Source: Clostridia bacterium | Lineage (GTDB): Bacteria; Bacillota; Clostridia; Oscillospirales; CAG-272 | Direction: 5' to 3' | Length of the DNA: 64,000 nucleotides | NCBI GenBank assembly: GCA_017536475.1 | Contig: JAFXHH010000013.1 | Span: forward strand, 99,869 to 163,868 | Program-made: the position numbers and the translations under genes | The notes under the pieces: model-generated | Seen by the model: the letters and a program-made list of their open reading frames with translations, nothing else | The model's database searches: none | What the model was told of the DNA's origin: nothing | Part shown: positions 42,774 to 52,311 of the stretch, in pieces | How positions within the stretch are numbered: position 1 is the stretch's first letter | Layout of the letters: each line of letters starts with the position of its first letter

Positions 42774-44702
42774 ATGATGAATCTAAAATCTTTTCTTGCA
42801 AGCAAGGCTCGACGCTTGGTGCTTTTACTTTTTGACGTTGCTTGCTTCGCTTTAGTCTCAGCCGCATATTTTATAGCAAATCTTATTTTCGAGCCCTATA
42901 TTCCGTACGATAATCGTCGCTTTTTTGCAAACGCAGTAATTCTTTTGCTGTTTGTTCTTGTTGTAAGGCTTGCCTTCGGCATATACAACAGCATTCTTCG
43001 CTATACGAGAACCTTCAACTATTTCAAGCTGATGATCGCCGACGTTATCGGTGCTTTGGCCGCGGGTGTGTTTTCGTGGCTCTGCAAGCTGTACGAGGGG
43101 GCTTGGTTTTTCGTGATAATCGCATCGTTAAACGCGTTGATCACTCTTTTTTCGAGATTTTCCTACCGCTTGCTATACAAGCTGAAAAACAGTCGAGAAA
43201 CGGACTACGCAGAAAGAACCAAGATCGCGATTGTTGGTGCGGGCCAGATAGGTGCTTGTCTTGCCAACGAGCTATTATCTAATCCCCAATCGAGCTATGA
43301 GCCCTTGTTTTTTATCGACAAGAATCCTGAAAAAGCGGGAAATACCATTGCCGGACTGATGGTACATATTGAAAACGAGTCCGTGCTTCAGCTTATTGAA
43401 AAAAACGGCGTTGAGGAGCTGTTTATTGCTATTTCGGGAGTTGACAGCCATACCGCCTCTCAACTGTTTGATTTTTACAGTCGCACCACCTGCAAGCTTA
43501 AGCTTTACGACGTTCCCGTGACCGATTTTTCGGTTGGGCAGAGTGGAAAGGTCGTTAAGGGTAACATACGAAACTTTGAGATCGAGGATCTGCTGTTCCG
43601 CAAGACCTTATCGGTCACAGACTCCGAGACCGTGAGCTATTATTCGGGCAAGGTCGTTCTTATTACGGGCGGCGGAGGCTCGATCGGAAGCGAGCTTTGC
43701 AGACAGGTTGCCAAGTGCTCGCCCGAGCATCTGATAATTCTCGACATATATGAAAATAACGCTTACGATATACAGCAGGAGCTTATCCGTACCTACGGCA
43801 ATGATCTGAAGCTCTCGGTTGAGATCGCGTCAGTCAGAGACCGCAAACGTCTTGATTGTATTTTCAAGCACTACAAGCCCCAGATCGTTTTCCACGCCGC
43901 CGCGCACAAGCACGTTCCGCTTATGGAGCACAGCGGCTGCGAGGCGATCAAGAACAACATATTCGGCACGTATAACGCCGCTGATATGGCAGAAAAGCAC
44001 GGGGCAGAGAAGTTTATTCTCATTTCCACCGACAAGGCAGTCAATCCCACGAATATTATGGGCGCGTCCAAGAGAATGTGCGAAATGATCGTTCAGAGCC
44101 GTACGGACAGTCAGACCTCCTTTGCGGCGGTGCGATTCGGCAACGTTCTCGGATCTAACGGCTCGGTAATTCCTCTGTTTAAGCAGCAGATAGCGCAGGG
44201 AGGACCCGTAACGATCACCGACAGGCGCATTATCCGTTATTTTATGACTATTCCCGAGGCGAGCCAGCTCGTTATGGAGGCGGGTGCTATGGCAAAGAGT
44301 GGCGAGCTTTTCGTGCTTGATATGGGCAAGCCTATAAGAATTTACGATCTTGCGCTTAATATGATACGACTTTCGGGTCTTGAACTCAACAAAGATATCG
44401 AGATCAGGGAGATCGGATTGCGTCCCGGAGAAAAGCTCTACGAGGAGCTACTTATTAAGACCGAAACACTTGACAAGACCGAAAACGATCTTATCTTCAT
44501 TGAAAAGGACGAGCCCTTTGACCGTATTACTATTGCCAAAAAGATGGATGATCTTCTCGCGGCGCTTGAGGAATCCAAGGACTCGATCGCTTCTCCCTTG
44601 ATCAAGGAGGCGGTGAAGCGCGCGGTGCCGACCTACGTTGATCCCGAGGAGATAAACCGTGTGGCTGAGAAGGCACAGGAAATGGCGGAAGCGAATGCCT
44701 GA
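42774..44702 (+). CDS. Membrane-bound nucleoside-diphosphate sugar 4,6-dehydratase (CapD/PglF/WbpM type)
   Basis: 642 residues. Four membrane segments (about 10-130) are followed by a CoA-binding-like Rossmann domain (IVGAGQIGACLANEL, about 150) and the catalytic SDR domain with GGGGSIGSELCRQ (about 298). HAAAHKHVPLME and STDKAVNPTNIMGASKRMCE show the T-D-K plus M...K arrangement that replaces the usual Tyr in this family. It makes a UDP-4-keto-6-deoxy sugar for glycan or capsule synthesis. Adjacent ATGs at 42774 and 42777 both fit the GGAGGA; the second has better spacing. Monocistronic here; no other sugar genes adjoin. Confidence 0.93.
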   Translation: MMNLKSFLASKARRLVLLLFDVACFALVSAAYFIANLIFEPYIPYDNRRFFANAVILLLFVLVVRLAFGIYNSILRYTRTFNYFKLMIADVIGALAAGVFSWLCKLYEGAWFFVIIASLNALITLFSRFSYRLLYKLKNSRETDYAERTKIAIVGAGQIGACLANELLSNPQSSYEPLFFIDKNPEKAGNTIAGLMVHIENESVLQLIEKNGVEELFIAISGVDSHTASQLFDFYSRTTCKLKLYDVPVTDFSVGQSGKVVKGNIRNFEIEDLLFRKTLSVTDSETVSYYSGKVVLITGGGGSIGSELCRQVAKCSPEHLIILDIYENNAYDIQQELIRTYGNDLKLSVEIASVRDRKRLDCIFKHYKPQIVFHAAAHKHVPLMEHSGCEAIKNNIFGTYNAADMAEKHGAEKFILISTDKAVNPTNIMGASKRMCEMIVQSRTDSQTSFAAVRFGNVLGSNGSVIPLFKQQIAQGGPVTITDRRIIRYFMTIPEASQLVMEAGAMAKSGELFVLDMGKPIRIYDLALNMIRLSGLELNKDIEIREIGLRPGEKLYEELLIKTETLDKTENDLIFIEKDEPFDRITIAKKMDDLLAALEESKDSIASPLIKEAVKRAVPTYVDPEEINRVAEKAQEMAEANA

Positions 44703-44709
44703 ACATAAC

Positions 44710-44747
44710 AAAAAAGAACGACTCACTCAGTGAGTCGTTCTTTTTTG
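44710..44747. terminator. Bidirectional terminator
   Basis: A near-perfect palindrome AAAAGAACGACTCAC / GTGAGTCGTTCTTTT with A and T runs at either end, between two convergent genes. Confidence 0.95.
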
Positions 44748-44750
44748 TTG

Positions 44751-46802
44751 TCAGTGTATCTGAGTTCCCTCGGGAACCATATCGTCAACGAAGATGACCT
44801 TACAGCCACAAGCGTTATTGGATGCCGCAAGCAGCATGCCGTTGCTCGTAACGCCCGTGATTCTTGCGGGCTCGAGGTTTGCGATGACTATGATCTTTTT
44901 GCCGACAAGCTCCTCGGGAGTGTAGTCGTGCTTGATGCTAGAAACTATAACTCTTTCGTCGATACCGTCGAAGAGAGTGAGCTTATAGCAGGAGTGAGAC
45001 TTTCTGATCTCCTGGCACTTTACTATCTTACATACGCGGAGGTCGAGCTTTGCAAAGTCGTCCATCTTGACCTTTTCTTCCTTGATAGGCTCGACGGGAT
45101 CGGGCTCGCCGTAGGTCTTTTCCTCAACTACGGGGTTAGCAGCGGCCTCGGCTTCGGCGTTAAGTCTCTTTTCCTCGTCGGTCTCGGCGTAGGAGAAGTC
45201 GAGCAGACCGACGAATCTTTCCTTTTCGATAGCGTAGAGGAAGAGGTAGAGACGGGGGCCCTGCTCCTTATTGATGAGAAGCTTATATACGGTCTTGAAG
45301 AATTTACCCTGGATAGCCTTGAGCTCCTTCTGATCGGTTATCTCGGGGTATATTTTCTTGGGAATGGCGTAGAGCTCAGTGTTGAGGTCGTCAAGCGTGT
45401 AGTTTCCGTTTGCAATATAATCGTGGAGCGCGGCGATCGCCTGCTTTTCCTTTTCGTCAAGGGTGTTCCAGATCTCGAAGTTACGGGTATTGCGGAGCTT
45501 ATTGACCTGCTCGGGCGCACACTGCTCAAGCCAGAACTTCGCGCGGTCAAGTCTGCCTGCAAACTGCTCGTAGGTATAGGGTGTGCCGATCTTCTCAAAG
45601 ACGGTCTCAAGCATGGGCACATTGAAGTCTACGATAGAGCCGAGCTGTACAAGCAGACCCATGGGGACGGTCTCGAGCTTTCTGCCGTCGATAACGCAGT
45701 TGTACATTACCGATGCGGTGTGCTCGTTTGCAGTGCCGTTAATATACTCGTTATACATCTTATCGAACTCGAAATACTGACGGAGGATTCCGTCGTCGAA
45801 GCAGAAGTCGAACGCCTTGGTAGGCTCGGTCTTGGAATAGAGCCAGAGGATGATTTCGGGCTGATAGAGCTTAAGCAGGGTCTCGGGCGTCATATTCAGA
45901 CCCGAGGAGGAGGACATTTTGCCTGCAACTCCCTTGATTCCGATGAACTCGTAGCCTTGGAAGAGAGGAGCCTCGTGTCCAAAGATCTTCTTGGAGATGA
46001 CCTTGGAGTTATTGTAAGAGCCCGTGGGTGCGGCGTGATCCTTTCCGCCCGGCTCGAAGTCTACCTGCTCGTATCTCCAGCGCATTGCCCAGTCTACCTT
46101 CCAGCCGAGCTTGCAGTTGAAGTTTTCAAGGAAATTGAAGTGTCCCTTGTGTCCGCAACGGCAGGTGAACTCTGCCTCGGTGCAGTCGTCGGAAAGGGAG
46201 GTGATGGTGGTGAAGTCGGTATGACATTCGGGGCAGAAAATGCTGACGGGGTAGTAGTTTGCCTTTTCAGCGTCGTGCTCCGCGCGTCTTTCCTCCTCGC
46301 TCTTGGTCATATCCTTGGTCTTGAAGGAGTCGAGTATCTCAAAGATCTCGCCTCTCTTCTGCAGAGATTCTATAATATCCTTCGTGTATTTGCCCGAACG
46401 GTACATCTCTGCCTGATAACGACAGTCAAGCTTGATGCCGAAGGGCTCGATACCCTTGAGGAATTCCTCCTCAAAGTGCTTTGCATAGTTTTCGTGGCAT
46501 CCGAACGGGTCGGGAATATCGACGTAGGGAACACCGATATATTTATCGAATGCGTCGCCGACTACCGCCTGCACGTTTGCGGGGATCTTGCGGCAACGGT
46601 CGTATTCATCCCAGGAGATGAGAAGGCGCGCCTTCTTGCCCTTCTTTTCAAGAGCCTTTACAACGAAAAGAGGGGTTGCAAGATCTCTGAAGTTTCCTAT
46701 GTGGACCGAGCCCGAGGGGCTTATGCCCGCAGCACAGACATACTCCTCTTTGTCGGGGTTATTCTTTATTATTCGTTCAGCAATTTCTTCTGACCAGTGC
46801 AT
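44751..46802 (-). CDS. lysK: Class I lysyl-tRNA synthetase fused to a C-terminal tRNA-binding domain
   Basis: 683 residues from ATG 46802, which has AAAGGA upstream. The HIGH motif is in SGSVHIGN (about 30-37). A zinc-ribbon-like segment (CPEC, CRCGHKGH) lies at about 185-230, and the KMSKS loop is KMSSSSG (about 295). These fit the archaeal-type class I LysRS, not MetRS or the class II LysRS usual in Bacillota. After an acidic linker (about 555-575) a tRNA-binding OB domain (about 577-683: FAKLDLRVCKIV, SNGMLLAAS) like that of MetRS, Trbp111 and EMAPII is fused. Class I LysRS is normally about 500-550 residues, so the fusion is the unusual part. It should charge tRNA-Lys. Confidence 0.88.
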   Translation of the reverse strand: MHWSEEIAERIIKNNPDKEEYVCAAGISPSGSVHIGNFRDLATPLFVVKALEKKGKKARLLISWDEYDRCRKIPANVQAVVGDAFDKYIGVPYVDIPDPFGCHENYAKHFEEEFLKGIEPFGIKLDCRYQAEMYRSGKYTKDIIESLQKRGEIFEILDSFKTKDMTKSEEERRAEHDAEKANYYPVSIFCPECHTDFTTITSLSDDCTEAEFTCRCGHKGHFNFLENFNCKLGWKVDWAMRWRYEQVDFEPGGKDHAAPTGSYNNSKVISKKIFGHEAPLFQGYEFIGIKGVAGKMSSSSGLNMTPETLLKLYQPEIILWLYSKTEPTKAFDFCFDDGILRQYFEFDKMYNEYINGTANEHTASVMYNCVIDGRKLETVPMGLLVQLGSIVDFNVPMLETVFEKIGTPYTYEQFAGRLDRAKFWLEQCAPEQVNKLRNTRNFEIWNTLDEKEKQAIAALHDYIANGNYTLDDLNTELYAIPKKIYPEITDQKELKAIQGKFFKTVYKLLINKEQGPRLYLFLYAIEKERFVGLLDFSYAETDEEKRLNAEAEAAANPVVEEKTYGEPDPVEPIKEEKVKMDDFAKLDLRVCKIVKCQEIRKSHSCYKLTLFDGIDERVIVSSIKHDYTPEELVGKKIIVIANLEPARITGVTSNGMLLAASNNACGCKVIFVDDMVPEGTQIH

Positions 46803-46845
46803 TTTTTTATCCTTTCTTATATTCAAGTACAAAATTATTCATCAT

Positions 46846-46874
46846 ATTGTAGCACACTTTTTTTCTTTTGTCAA
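46846..46874 (-). promoter_or_regulatory. Sigma-A promoter of the class I LysRS gene
   Basis: On the minus strand TTGACA (46874-46869), 17-nt spacer, TACAAT (46851-46846). No T-box is seen in the short leader. Confidence 0.85.
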
Positions 46875-46892
46875 CACCATTATTGCCTTCGG

Positions 46893-47750
46893 TCACGCTT
46901 TTGGCTGATCGCTTTCGCCGATAGGTATCGACACGCCGAAAATCTCTCCGCGATTGTTTTTTCTGTATTCCGAGGGAGAAGTGTTCATCTGCTTTATAAA
47001 GGCTCTGTTAAAGGTTCGCAGAGTGCCAAAGCCCGACGCGCAGGAGATCTCCGTGATGTTCATTTTGGTCGTTCGCAGTAATCTGCACGCCTCCGAGACG
47101 CGCAGAGAGTTGACGTAATCGTTAAATCTTATACCCAGCTTGTCTCCGAAAAGGTGAGAAATATAATATTTACTCAGATGGATCTCCTCCTCAAGCGCAG
47201 AAAGCGAAAGATCCTTGGTGAAATTCTGCGAGCAATACTGCACGACGGCTCTCATAGACTGATTTTCATCCGATCTGGCGTGACGGAGGGGCAACATGCC
47301 GAGTATCTCCGCAAAAAACGACATAAAATAGCCTTTCAGGAGCGTTTCTCTGTATGCCGTCGCGAAGCTTTGGGTATCGCCAAGAATATCGATGAGCGAC
47401 ATTATTCTCGGATTTTTGTCGGCGCGGCGAATGACGGGATCTTGCGGATGTTCTGCCGAAATTACCGCAGACAGATCGGGCGCGAGATCGGGGTTGACGA
47501 TAAAAAGGTGATATTTATTTTTATTGTCTCCGTCTTCAAAGCGATGGATTCGGTTTGGAAAGACCATGAGCAGATCTCCCGTTTTAACCTCGTATACGTC
47601 CGAATCTATATATGCCTTCGTATATCCCTCACGCATATACATTATTTCTATATGGTAATGCAGGTGCGCTCCGCAAGAAAGCGGATATCTGAAGTTTCCG
47701 TCGTTTCGGTAATAGAAATCTTCGGTCCTTTTTTCGTATATGGTCTTCAT
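46893..47750 (-). CDS. AraC family transcriptional regulator
   Basis: 285 residues. An N-terminal cupin-like sensor (HLHYHIEIMYMREG, VFPNRIHRF) and a C-terminal pair of helix-turn-helix motifs (LSLSALEEEIHLSKYYISHLF and ITEISCASGFGTLRTFNRAF, then SPSEYRK). GGAGG precedes ATG 47750. It starts 12 nt after the stop of the lipoprotein gene and shares its transcript, so it probably responds to a sugar and controls that gene or related carbohydrate genes. Confidence 0.93.
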   Translation of the reverse strand: MKTIYEKRTEDFYYRNDGNFRYPLSCGAHLHYHIEIMYMREGYTKAYIDSDVYEVKTGDLLMVFPNRIHRFEDGDNKNKYHLFIVNPDLAPDLSAVISAEHPQDPVIRRADKNPRIMSLIDILGDTQSFATAYRETLLKGYFMSFFAEILGMLPLRHARSDENQSMRAVVQYCSQNFTKDLSLSALEEEIHLSKYYISHLFGDKLGIRFNDYVNSLRVSEACRLLRTTKMNITEISCASGFGTLRTFNRAFIKQMNTSPSEYRKNNRGEIFGVSIPIGESDQPKA

Positions 47751-47762
47751 TTGCGACCTCCG

Positions 47763-49979
47763 TTATCGGTCTCGCTCTTTCATTTTTCGTTTTCTCTGCA
47801 CGGTCAGCAATACAAACAATCCGCACAACGCAACGCATGCGATACAGACGATTATTGTGACCGTGGTTGAATCACGGCCGTTACCTGACGCGCCGTAAAG
47901 CATCATATCCTCGACCGTTATTTCAATATCGCCGCCGTTTTCGGCAGAAAACGCACACAAGGATACCCTCAGCTCATCGGAGGACTTCACGCTGTCCGTA
48001 AAAGAAGTTATGTCAAAGTAGTAGGTGGAAGGAGTTGCCGACAGGCCAGCCTCTCCGACGTATACTGCGCGCTCGTCTCCCTCTCTCGAGATGACCAACG
48101 CGACGCGCGAGTTCTGCGAGGAGGACATAGTTATTCCGATATAACCCGAGGAGATAAGCTCCGATGCAGACAGACCGACGGTCGTCATTGCTACGTGCGA
48201 ATCATTGAGATCTCCGCGAACGGTTATTATTTGCTTTTCCAAGCCGTCCTCGACCGTCAGGGGAGAGACGTTAACGTCGTATGCTCCGCCCATCGCGCAA
48301 AGCTCGCTTGCTGAAAGGGACAGTCTTCTTTCCTTTTTCAGCAAAGACTCGGAAAGCGTCGTTTTTGCGTTCTGCTCGAAAGAAAGATCTATCGTTTTAT
48401 GTTCATTGAATTTCGGTGTAACAGCACCCGTTATTTTGTTGGTATATTCACTCAACTGGCTGGCAATATTGCTTCCGCACATCAATACGGAGTAGTAGAA
48501 ATCCGCACGCTTGCCTGACGCGCTGTACAACCCGCCCGTCTCGCTGTTTGCGGCGTAGAGGAAGGTGTCAAATCCCGCCTCCGCTATCTTATAATACGTA
48601 TAGGAATAATACGCTGCGCGATTGCTCTCGCTAACGCTGTCGGGCAAGGACAGGTGGTCTACTATCGCCACTCTGCGCTCGGAGTCGTACATAAGCGCAT
48701 CGTTCGAAAGTATCTCAAAAAAGCTTGCCAGATTATTTGCACTTACGTGAGAATAGATGTCTCCGCTTCCCGAAAGAAGCTCTCCAACGTTCTCTCCGTT
48801 GCCGAGGTTCAGGGCAACGGCAAAATTCCACTTGGAAGAGGTCGAGCTGATTTCTGCAAATCTGGGCAAGAAGGACGCTATGCCGATATCACTCGACGAA
48901 GATGTCGCCTGCAATCCGTTATCAACCGAAACGTATACCTGCGCGTTTTTATTGTAGGAGCGCAGCACGCTATCCGCCAGCTTTGCCCAGGAATAGTATC
49001 CCGCGATAAATTCATCCTCGGACATATTTCCCGCATTGCAATTGGTTTCGTAGTCGTTGACACTGAAGCCTATAATATGATCAATGGCGGTGCCGTATTC
49101 CTTGCCCTCGCTGCCGTATCGGTTCGCCAAGAACGAATAAAACGCGCCTACGTATCTCGAATTGCCGTTAGACATATTGGGAAGGTAGCCTTCCTTCCCA
49201 TAGGTCGCACCCGCGCAATACAACTCGTTTACGAGATCTTTTTCGTAAGAGCCGTTTTCGGTCTTTTGGGGATATTTCAGAACCGTACGGAGATACACCT
49301 TCATTCCAAGCGCGGTAGCGTCGGATATCTTCTTGTCAAGCTCGGCTACCGCCGCGCCGTCAAAGTAGAAGGATCTGTCGCCGTAGAAATAGTTGATCGC
49401 ACCGTCCTCGTATCCATTCAGTATCAGCTCGTTCATTTCCACCTCGAAAAGAACGCTTGAAGCGCCGAGCAGCTCTGCTTCATAGACGTTGTCCGTTGAA
49501 AAGCCTTTGAATCCGCCGTCAGTCGCCTTCGCAGAGGAGGACGAGAATATTTCGGGATTGGTGATATGCGCTGCGGGGGATATTGCCTCGTAGACCGCCT
49601 CTTCTCCCTTGCCCGAAACAACTCTTGCCAGCACGAACGCAGAGTTTTGCATTGAGCCGTTATCACCGTTAAGGTCAAAAGTAAAGGTCATACTGTCCTT
49701 GACTCTTGCGTTAGCAATAACGGTATAATCCTCCAGTTCGCCCGTGTACGCATTTTCCATCGCCAAAAGGTACACCTTTTCCTTGCGATGCTCGTCCACG
49801 TACTCTTCCGAAAGCCCCGCTTTAAGCTTTACCTTGTTTTTATTGCTTTTTACTTCCACCGACAAGATCTTGTTTTCGGTCACCTTCTCGTCGGACGAGC
49901 AACCGATAAACGTCAATGAGCATAAAACAAGGGCGAGTAAAAGGGTCAAACAGATAGATCTTTTAAAAAGTTTTTTCAT
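47763..49979 (-). CDS. Lipoprotein resembling DUF5722 glycosidase-like proteins
   Basis: 738 residues. A lipobox LTFIGC places Cys at about 27. A beta domain (about 35-145) precedes a region (about 155-500) that reads as a TIM barrel: VLFEVEMNELI, FYGDRSFYFDGAAVAELD, GMKVYLRTVL, FLANRYG, IDHIIGFSVNDYE and VYVSVDNG. This order resembles DUF5722, a putative glycoside-hydrolase-like family; the match is from memory. A C-terminal beta domain is followed by a membrane segment and a KRKRK-type tail, so both ends may be membrane-fixed. Co-transcribed with an AraC regulator. Substrate unknown. Confidence 0.6.
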   Translation of the reverse strand: MKKLFKRSICLTLLLALVLCSLTFIGCSSDEKVTENKILSVEVKSNKNKVKLKAGLSEEYVDEHRKEKVYLLAMENAYTGELEDYTVIANARVKDSMTFTFDLNGDNGSMQNSAFVLARVVSGKGEEAVYEAISPAAHITNPEIFSSSSAKATDGGFKGFSTDNVYEAELLGASSVLFEVEMNELILNGYEDGAINYFYGDRSFYFDGAAVAELDKKISDATALGMKVYLRTVLKYPQKTENGSYEKDLVNELYCAGATYGKEGYLPNMSNGNSRYVGAFYSFLANRYGSEGKEYGTAIDHIIGFSVNDYETNCNAGNMSEDEFIAGYYSWAKLADSVLRSYNKNAQVYVSVDNGLQATSSSSDIGIASFLPRFAEISSTSSKWNFAVALNLGNGENVGELLSGSGDIYSHVSANNLASFFEILSNDALMYDSERRVAIVDHLSLPDSVSESNRAAYYSYTYYKIAEAGFDTFLYAANSETGGLYSASGKRADFYYSVLMCGSNIASQLSEYTNKITGAVTPKFNEHKTIDLSFEQNAKTTLSESLLKKERRLSLSASELCAMGGAYDVNVSPLTVEDGLEKQIITVRGDLNDSHVAMTTVGLSASELISSGYIGITMSSSQNSRVALVISREGDERAVYVGEAGLSATPSTYYFDITSFTDSVKSSDELRVSLCAFSAENGGDIEITVEDMMLYGASGNGRDSTTVTIIVCIACVALCGLFVLLTVQRKRKMKERDR

Positions 49980-50011
49980 TTTTCGACTCCTATTCGATAT
50001 TATTTGATATC

Positions 50012-50040
50012 AGTATAACATAATAAGACAAATATTGCAA
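50012..50040 (-). promoter_or_regulatory. Probable sigma-A promoter of the lipoprotein/AraC operon
   Basis: On the minus strand TTGCAA (50040-50035), 17-nt spacer, TATACT (50017-50012). Confidence 0.65.
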
Positions 50041-50324
50041 TATGTTTTTTGTTTAATTCAAAAAAATCACAGGCAAAAAAGCAGAAATTTCACATACACA
50101 TCAAAAAGTTTCTCGGTTATTTGAAAAAACCGGAGTCTGTTATGTTGTTTTGCTGAAAAGCGATATCAATAAGACGATTTTTGCTATTTGGGCTTTTCGG
50201 GGCGCGTATTTGCGCTCGTTGTTCGGGTTTTGTCGATTATTTTAAATTTTTTCGGGGAATCTTACCGTTTGTTTATGAATTGTACAGAATATTTTTTGAG
50301 ATCAAAGAATAAGTCTTTTTTTCG
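50041..50324. other. AT-rich intergenic region, nothing recognised
   Basis: 284 bases between the divergent lipoprotein and transketolase promoters. I see no ORF with a ribosome site, tRNA, riboswitch or strong hairpin. AraC-type operator sites may lie here but I cannot point to one. Confidence 0.5.
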
Positions 50325-50353
50325 TTGACAAATTGCCGTCGGTGTAGTATAAT
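50325..50353 (+). promoter_or_regulatory. Consensus sigma-A promoter of the transketolase operon
   Basis: Perfect TTGACA at 50325-50330, 17-nt spacer, perfect TATAAT at 50348-50353. Confidence 0.92.
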
Positions 50354-50389
50354 AAAAAAGGAAATAATAAACTCCGAAAGGAAATTGAT

Positions 50390-51223
50390 ATGGAAAACGT
50401 AAGAATTAAGGAATTGTCGCAGATAGCTGCCAAGATCCGTCTCGGCGTTATCGAGGCTACACACGCGGCAGGCGCAGGTCATCCCGGCGGATCGCTCTCG
50501 ATCGCCGATATTCTCGCCTACCTCTATTTTGAGGAAATGAACGTGTCGGTCGACGACCCCAAGAACGAGAACAGAGACAGACTCGTGCTCTCCAAGGGTC
50601 ACACCGCCCCTGCGCTTTACAGCGCACTGGCTCTTAAGGGATTTTTCCCCTTTGAAGAGCTCAAGACTCTCCGTCAGCACGACAGCCGTCTTCAGGGTCA
50701 CCCCGATATGAAGGGTATTCCCGGTGTTGATATGACGACAGGCTCGCTCGGTCTCGGTATCTCTGCGGCTTGCGGTATGGCGCTTGCGGGCAAGCTCAAC
50801 AAAAAGGATTACAGAGTTTACGCTATCATCGGAGACGGTGAAAGTGAGGAGGGTCAGGTTTGGGAGGCTTCTATGTTTGCCAACCACTACAAGCTTGACA
50901 ATCTCTGCGTGATTCTCGACTATAACAAGCTTCAGATCGACGGTCCCGTTGCCGACGTTATCGGTCCCGCTCCCTTTGAGAGCAAGCTCGAGGCGTTTGG
51001 ATATAACGTCATAACTATCGACGGACACAATTTTGAAGAGATCGAAAAGGCGTTTAACGACGCTAAGGCTTGCAAGGGAAGACCCACCGCCATCGTGGCA
51101 AACACGACGAAGGGCAAGGGCGTTTCCTTTATGGAAAACAAGGTAAACTGGCACGGCAACGCGCCCAAGGATCCCGACTACGCGATAGCGGTCGAGGAGC
51201 TTAACGCACAGATCGGAGGTTAA
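50390..51223 (+). CDS. Transketolase, N-terminal subunit
   Basis: 277 residues: the thiamine diphosphate-binding half. HAAGAGHPGGSLS holds the early His, RDRLVLSKGHTAPALY is typical, and GDGESEEGQVWEA with a following DYNKLQIDG forms the cofactor/Mg site. In this split form two adjacent genes make the halves of transketolase, linking pentose phosphates and glycolysis. AAAGGAAA precedes the ATG, and the partner gene starts five nt after the stop. Confidence 0.95.
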   Translation: MENVRIKELSQIAAKIRLGVIEATHAAGAGHPGGSLSIADILAYLYFEEMNVSVDDPKNENRDRLVLSKGHTAPALYSALALKGFFPFEELKTLRQHDSRLQGHPDMKGIPGVDMTTGSLGLGISAACGMALAGKLNKKDYRVYAIIGDGESEEGQVWEASMFANHYKLDNLCVILDYNKLQIDGPVADVIGPAPFESKLEAFGYNVITIDGHNFEEIEKAFNDAKACKGRPTAIVANTTKGKGVSFMENKVNWHGNAPKDPDYAIAVEELNAQIGG

Positions 51224-51227
51224 CGTA

Positions 51228-52160
51228 ATGGCAGATAAGATGGCAACAAGAGAAGCTTACGGCAAGGCGCTCGTTGAGCTTGCGGACAAATATGATTACG
51301 TGGTGCTCGATGCCGATCTTGCAGAGGCAACGAAGACCGTGATGTTTAAAAAGGCATATCCCGACAGATTCTTCGATTGCGGAATCGCGGAGGGAAATAT
51401 GATCTCTGTTGCGGCAGGTCTCGCGGCGGCAGGCAAGATGGCTTTTGCCTCCTCCTTTGCGATGTTTGCGGCAGGCAGAGCGTTTGAGCAGGTGAGAAAC
51501 AGCATCGGCTATCCTCATCTTAACGTAAAGATCGGCGCGACTCACGCGGGCATTACGGTCGGCGAGGACGGAGCTACTCATCAGTGTCTTGAGGACATTG
51601 CTCTTATGAGAACTATTCCCGGAATGACGGTCATCAATCCCGCGGATTCAGTTGAAGCAAAAGCGGCGGTTGAGGCGGCTATGCAGACCTACGGTCCTTT
51701 CTATCTGAGATTTGGCAGATTTGCTTGCCCTGTCGTCACCGAGGGACACAAGTTTGAGGTTGGCAAGGGCATGCAGCTTCGCGACGGCAAGGACGTTACC
51801 ATTATTGCCACCGGCTTTATGGTACATCTTGCGCTTGAGGCGGCAGAGACACTTGCGGCAGAGGGAATTGATGCGAGAGTTATTAATATTCACACCATCA
51901 AGCCTCTTGATAAGGAGATCATTCTGAAGGCTGCGAAGGAGACAGGCGCAGTCGTTACTGCCGAGGAGCACAGCATTATTGGCGGTCTTGGCTCTGCAGT
52001 TGCGGAGACAATATGCGAGGGGTGCCCCGTTCCTATGCTTCGCGTTGGCGTTGAGGACAGATTCGGAAAATCCGGAAAGGTGCCTCCGCTGCTTGAGGAG
52101 TACGGCTTGACTGCGGCGAATATCGCTGATAAGGTCAGAGCGGTTGCTAAAATGAAATAA
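51228..52160 (+). CDS. Transketolase, C-terminal subunit
   Basis: 310 residues: the pyrimidine-binding and C-terminal domains. DCGIAEGNMISVAAGLAAAGK contains the conserved Glu that activates the cofactor. FASSFAMFAAGRAFEQVRNS and the C-terminal TAEEHSIIGGLGSAVAE are also typical. Its ribosome site GGAGG is inside the end of the upstream gene, so translation is probably coupled. Confidence 0.95.
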   Translation: MADKMATREAYGKALVELADKYDYVVLDADLAEATKTVMFKKAYPDRFFDCGIAEGNMISVAAGLAAAGKMAFASSFAMFAAGRAFEQVRNSIGYPHLNVKIGATHAGITVGEDGATHQCLEDIALMRTIPGMTVINPADSVEAKAAVEAAMQTYGPFYLRFGRFACPVVTEGHKFEVGKGMQLRDGKDVTIIATGFMVHLALEAAETLAAEGIDARVINIHTIKPLDKEIILKAAKETGAVVTAEEHSIIGGLGSAVAETICEGCPVPMLRVGVEDRFGKSGKVPPLLEEYGLTAANIADKVRAVAKMK

Positions 52161-52171
52161 GAAGAAAATTG

Positions 52172-52212
52172 AAAAGAGAAGCATCAAAACGTGAGGATGC
52201 TTCTCTTTTTTT
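52172..52212 (+). terminator. Intrinsic terminator of the transketolase operon
   Basis: Stem AAAAGAGAAGCATC / GATGCTTCTCTTTT with a 10-nt loop, followed by T residues. Confidence 0.92.
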
Positions 52213-52263
52213 GCGCTTTTTCAAAAAAATATTAAAAAATTTTAATTTTTTCCAATTTTCCTC

Positions 52264-52292
52264 TTGACAAGCTTGACTTTAGGTGATATAAT
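52264..52292 (+). promoter_or_regulatory. Consensus sigma-A promoter of rpoB
   Basis: Perfect TTGACA at 52264-52269, 17-nt spacer, perfect TATAAT at 52287-52292. It lies right after the transketolase terminator. Confidence 0.93.
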
Positions 52293-52311
52293 ATTAAACT
52301 GCATTATAATC

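Noticed and set aside
44751..46802. First reading as methionyl-tRNA synthetase because of the C-terminal tRNA-binding domain
   Set aside because: The KMSSSSG loop, the SGSVHIGN motif and the internal zinc segment fit class I LysRS; only the C-terminal domain is MetRS-like.
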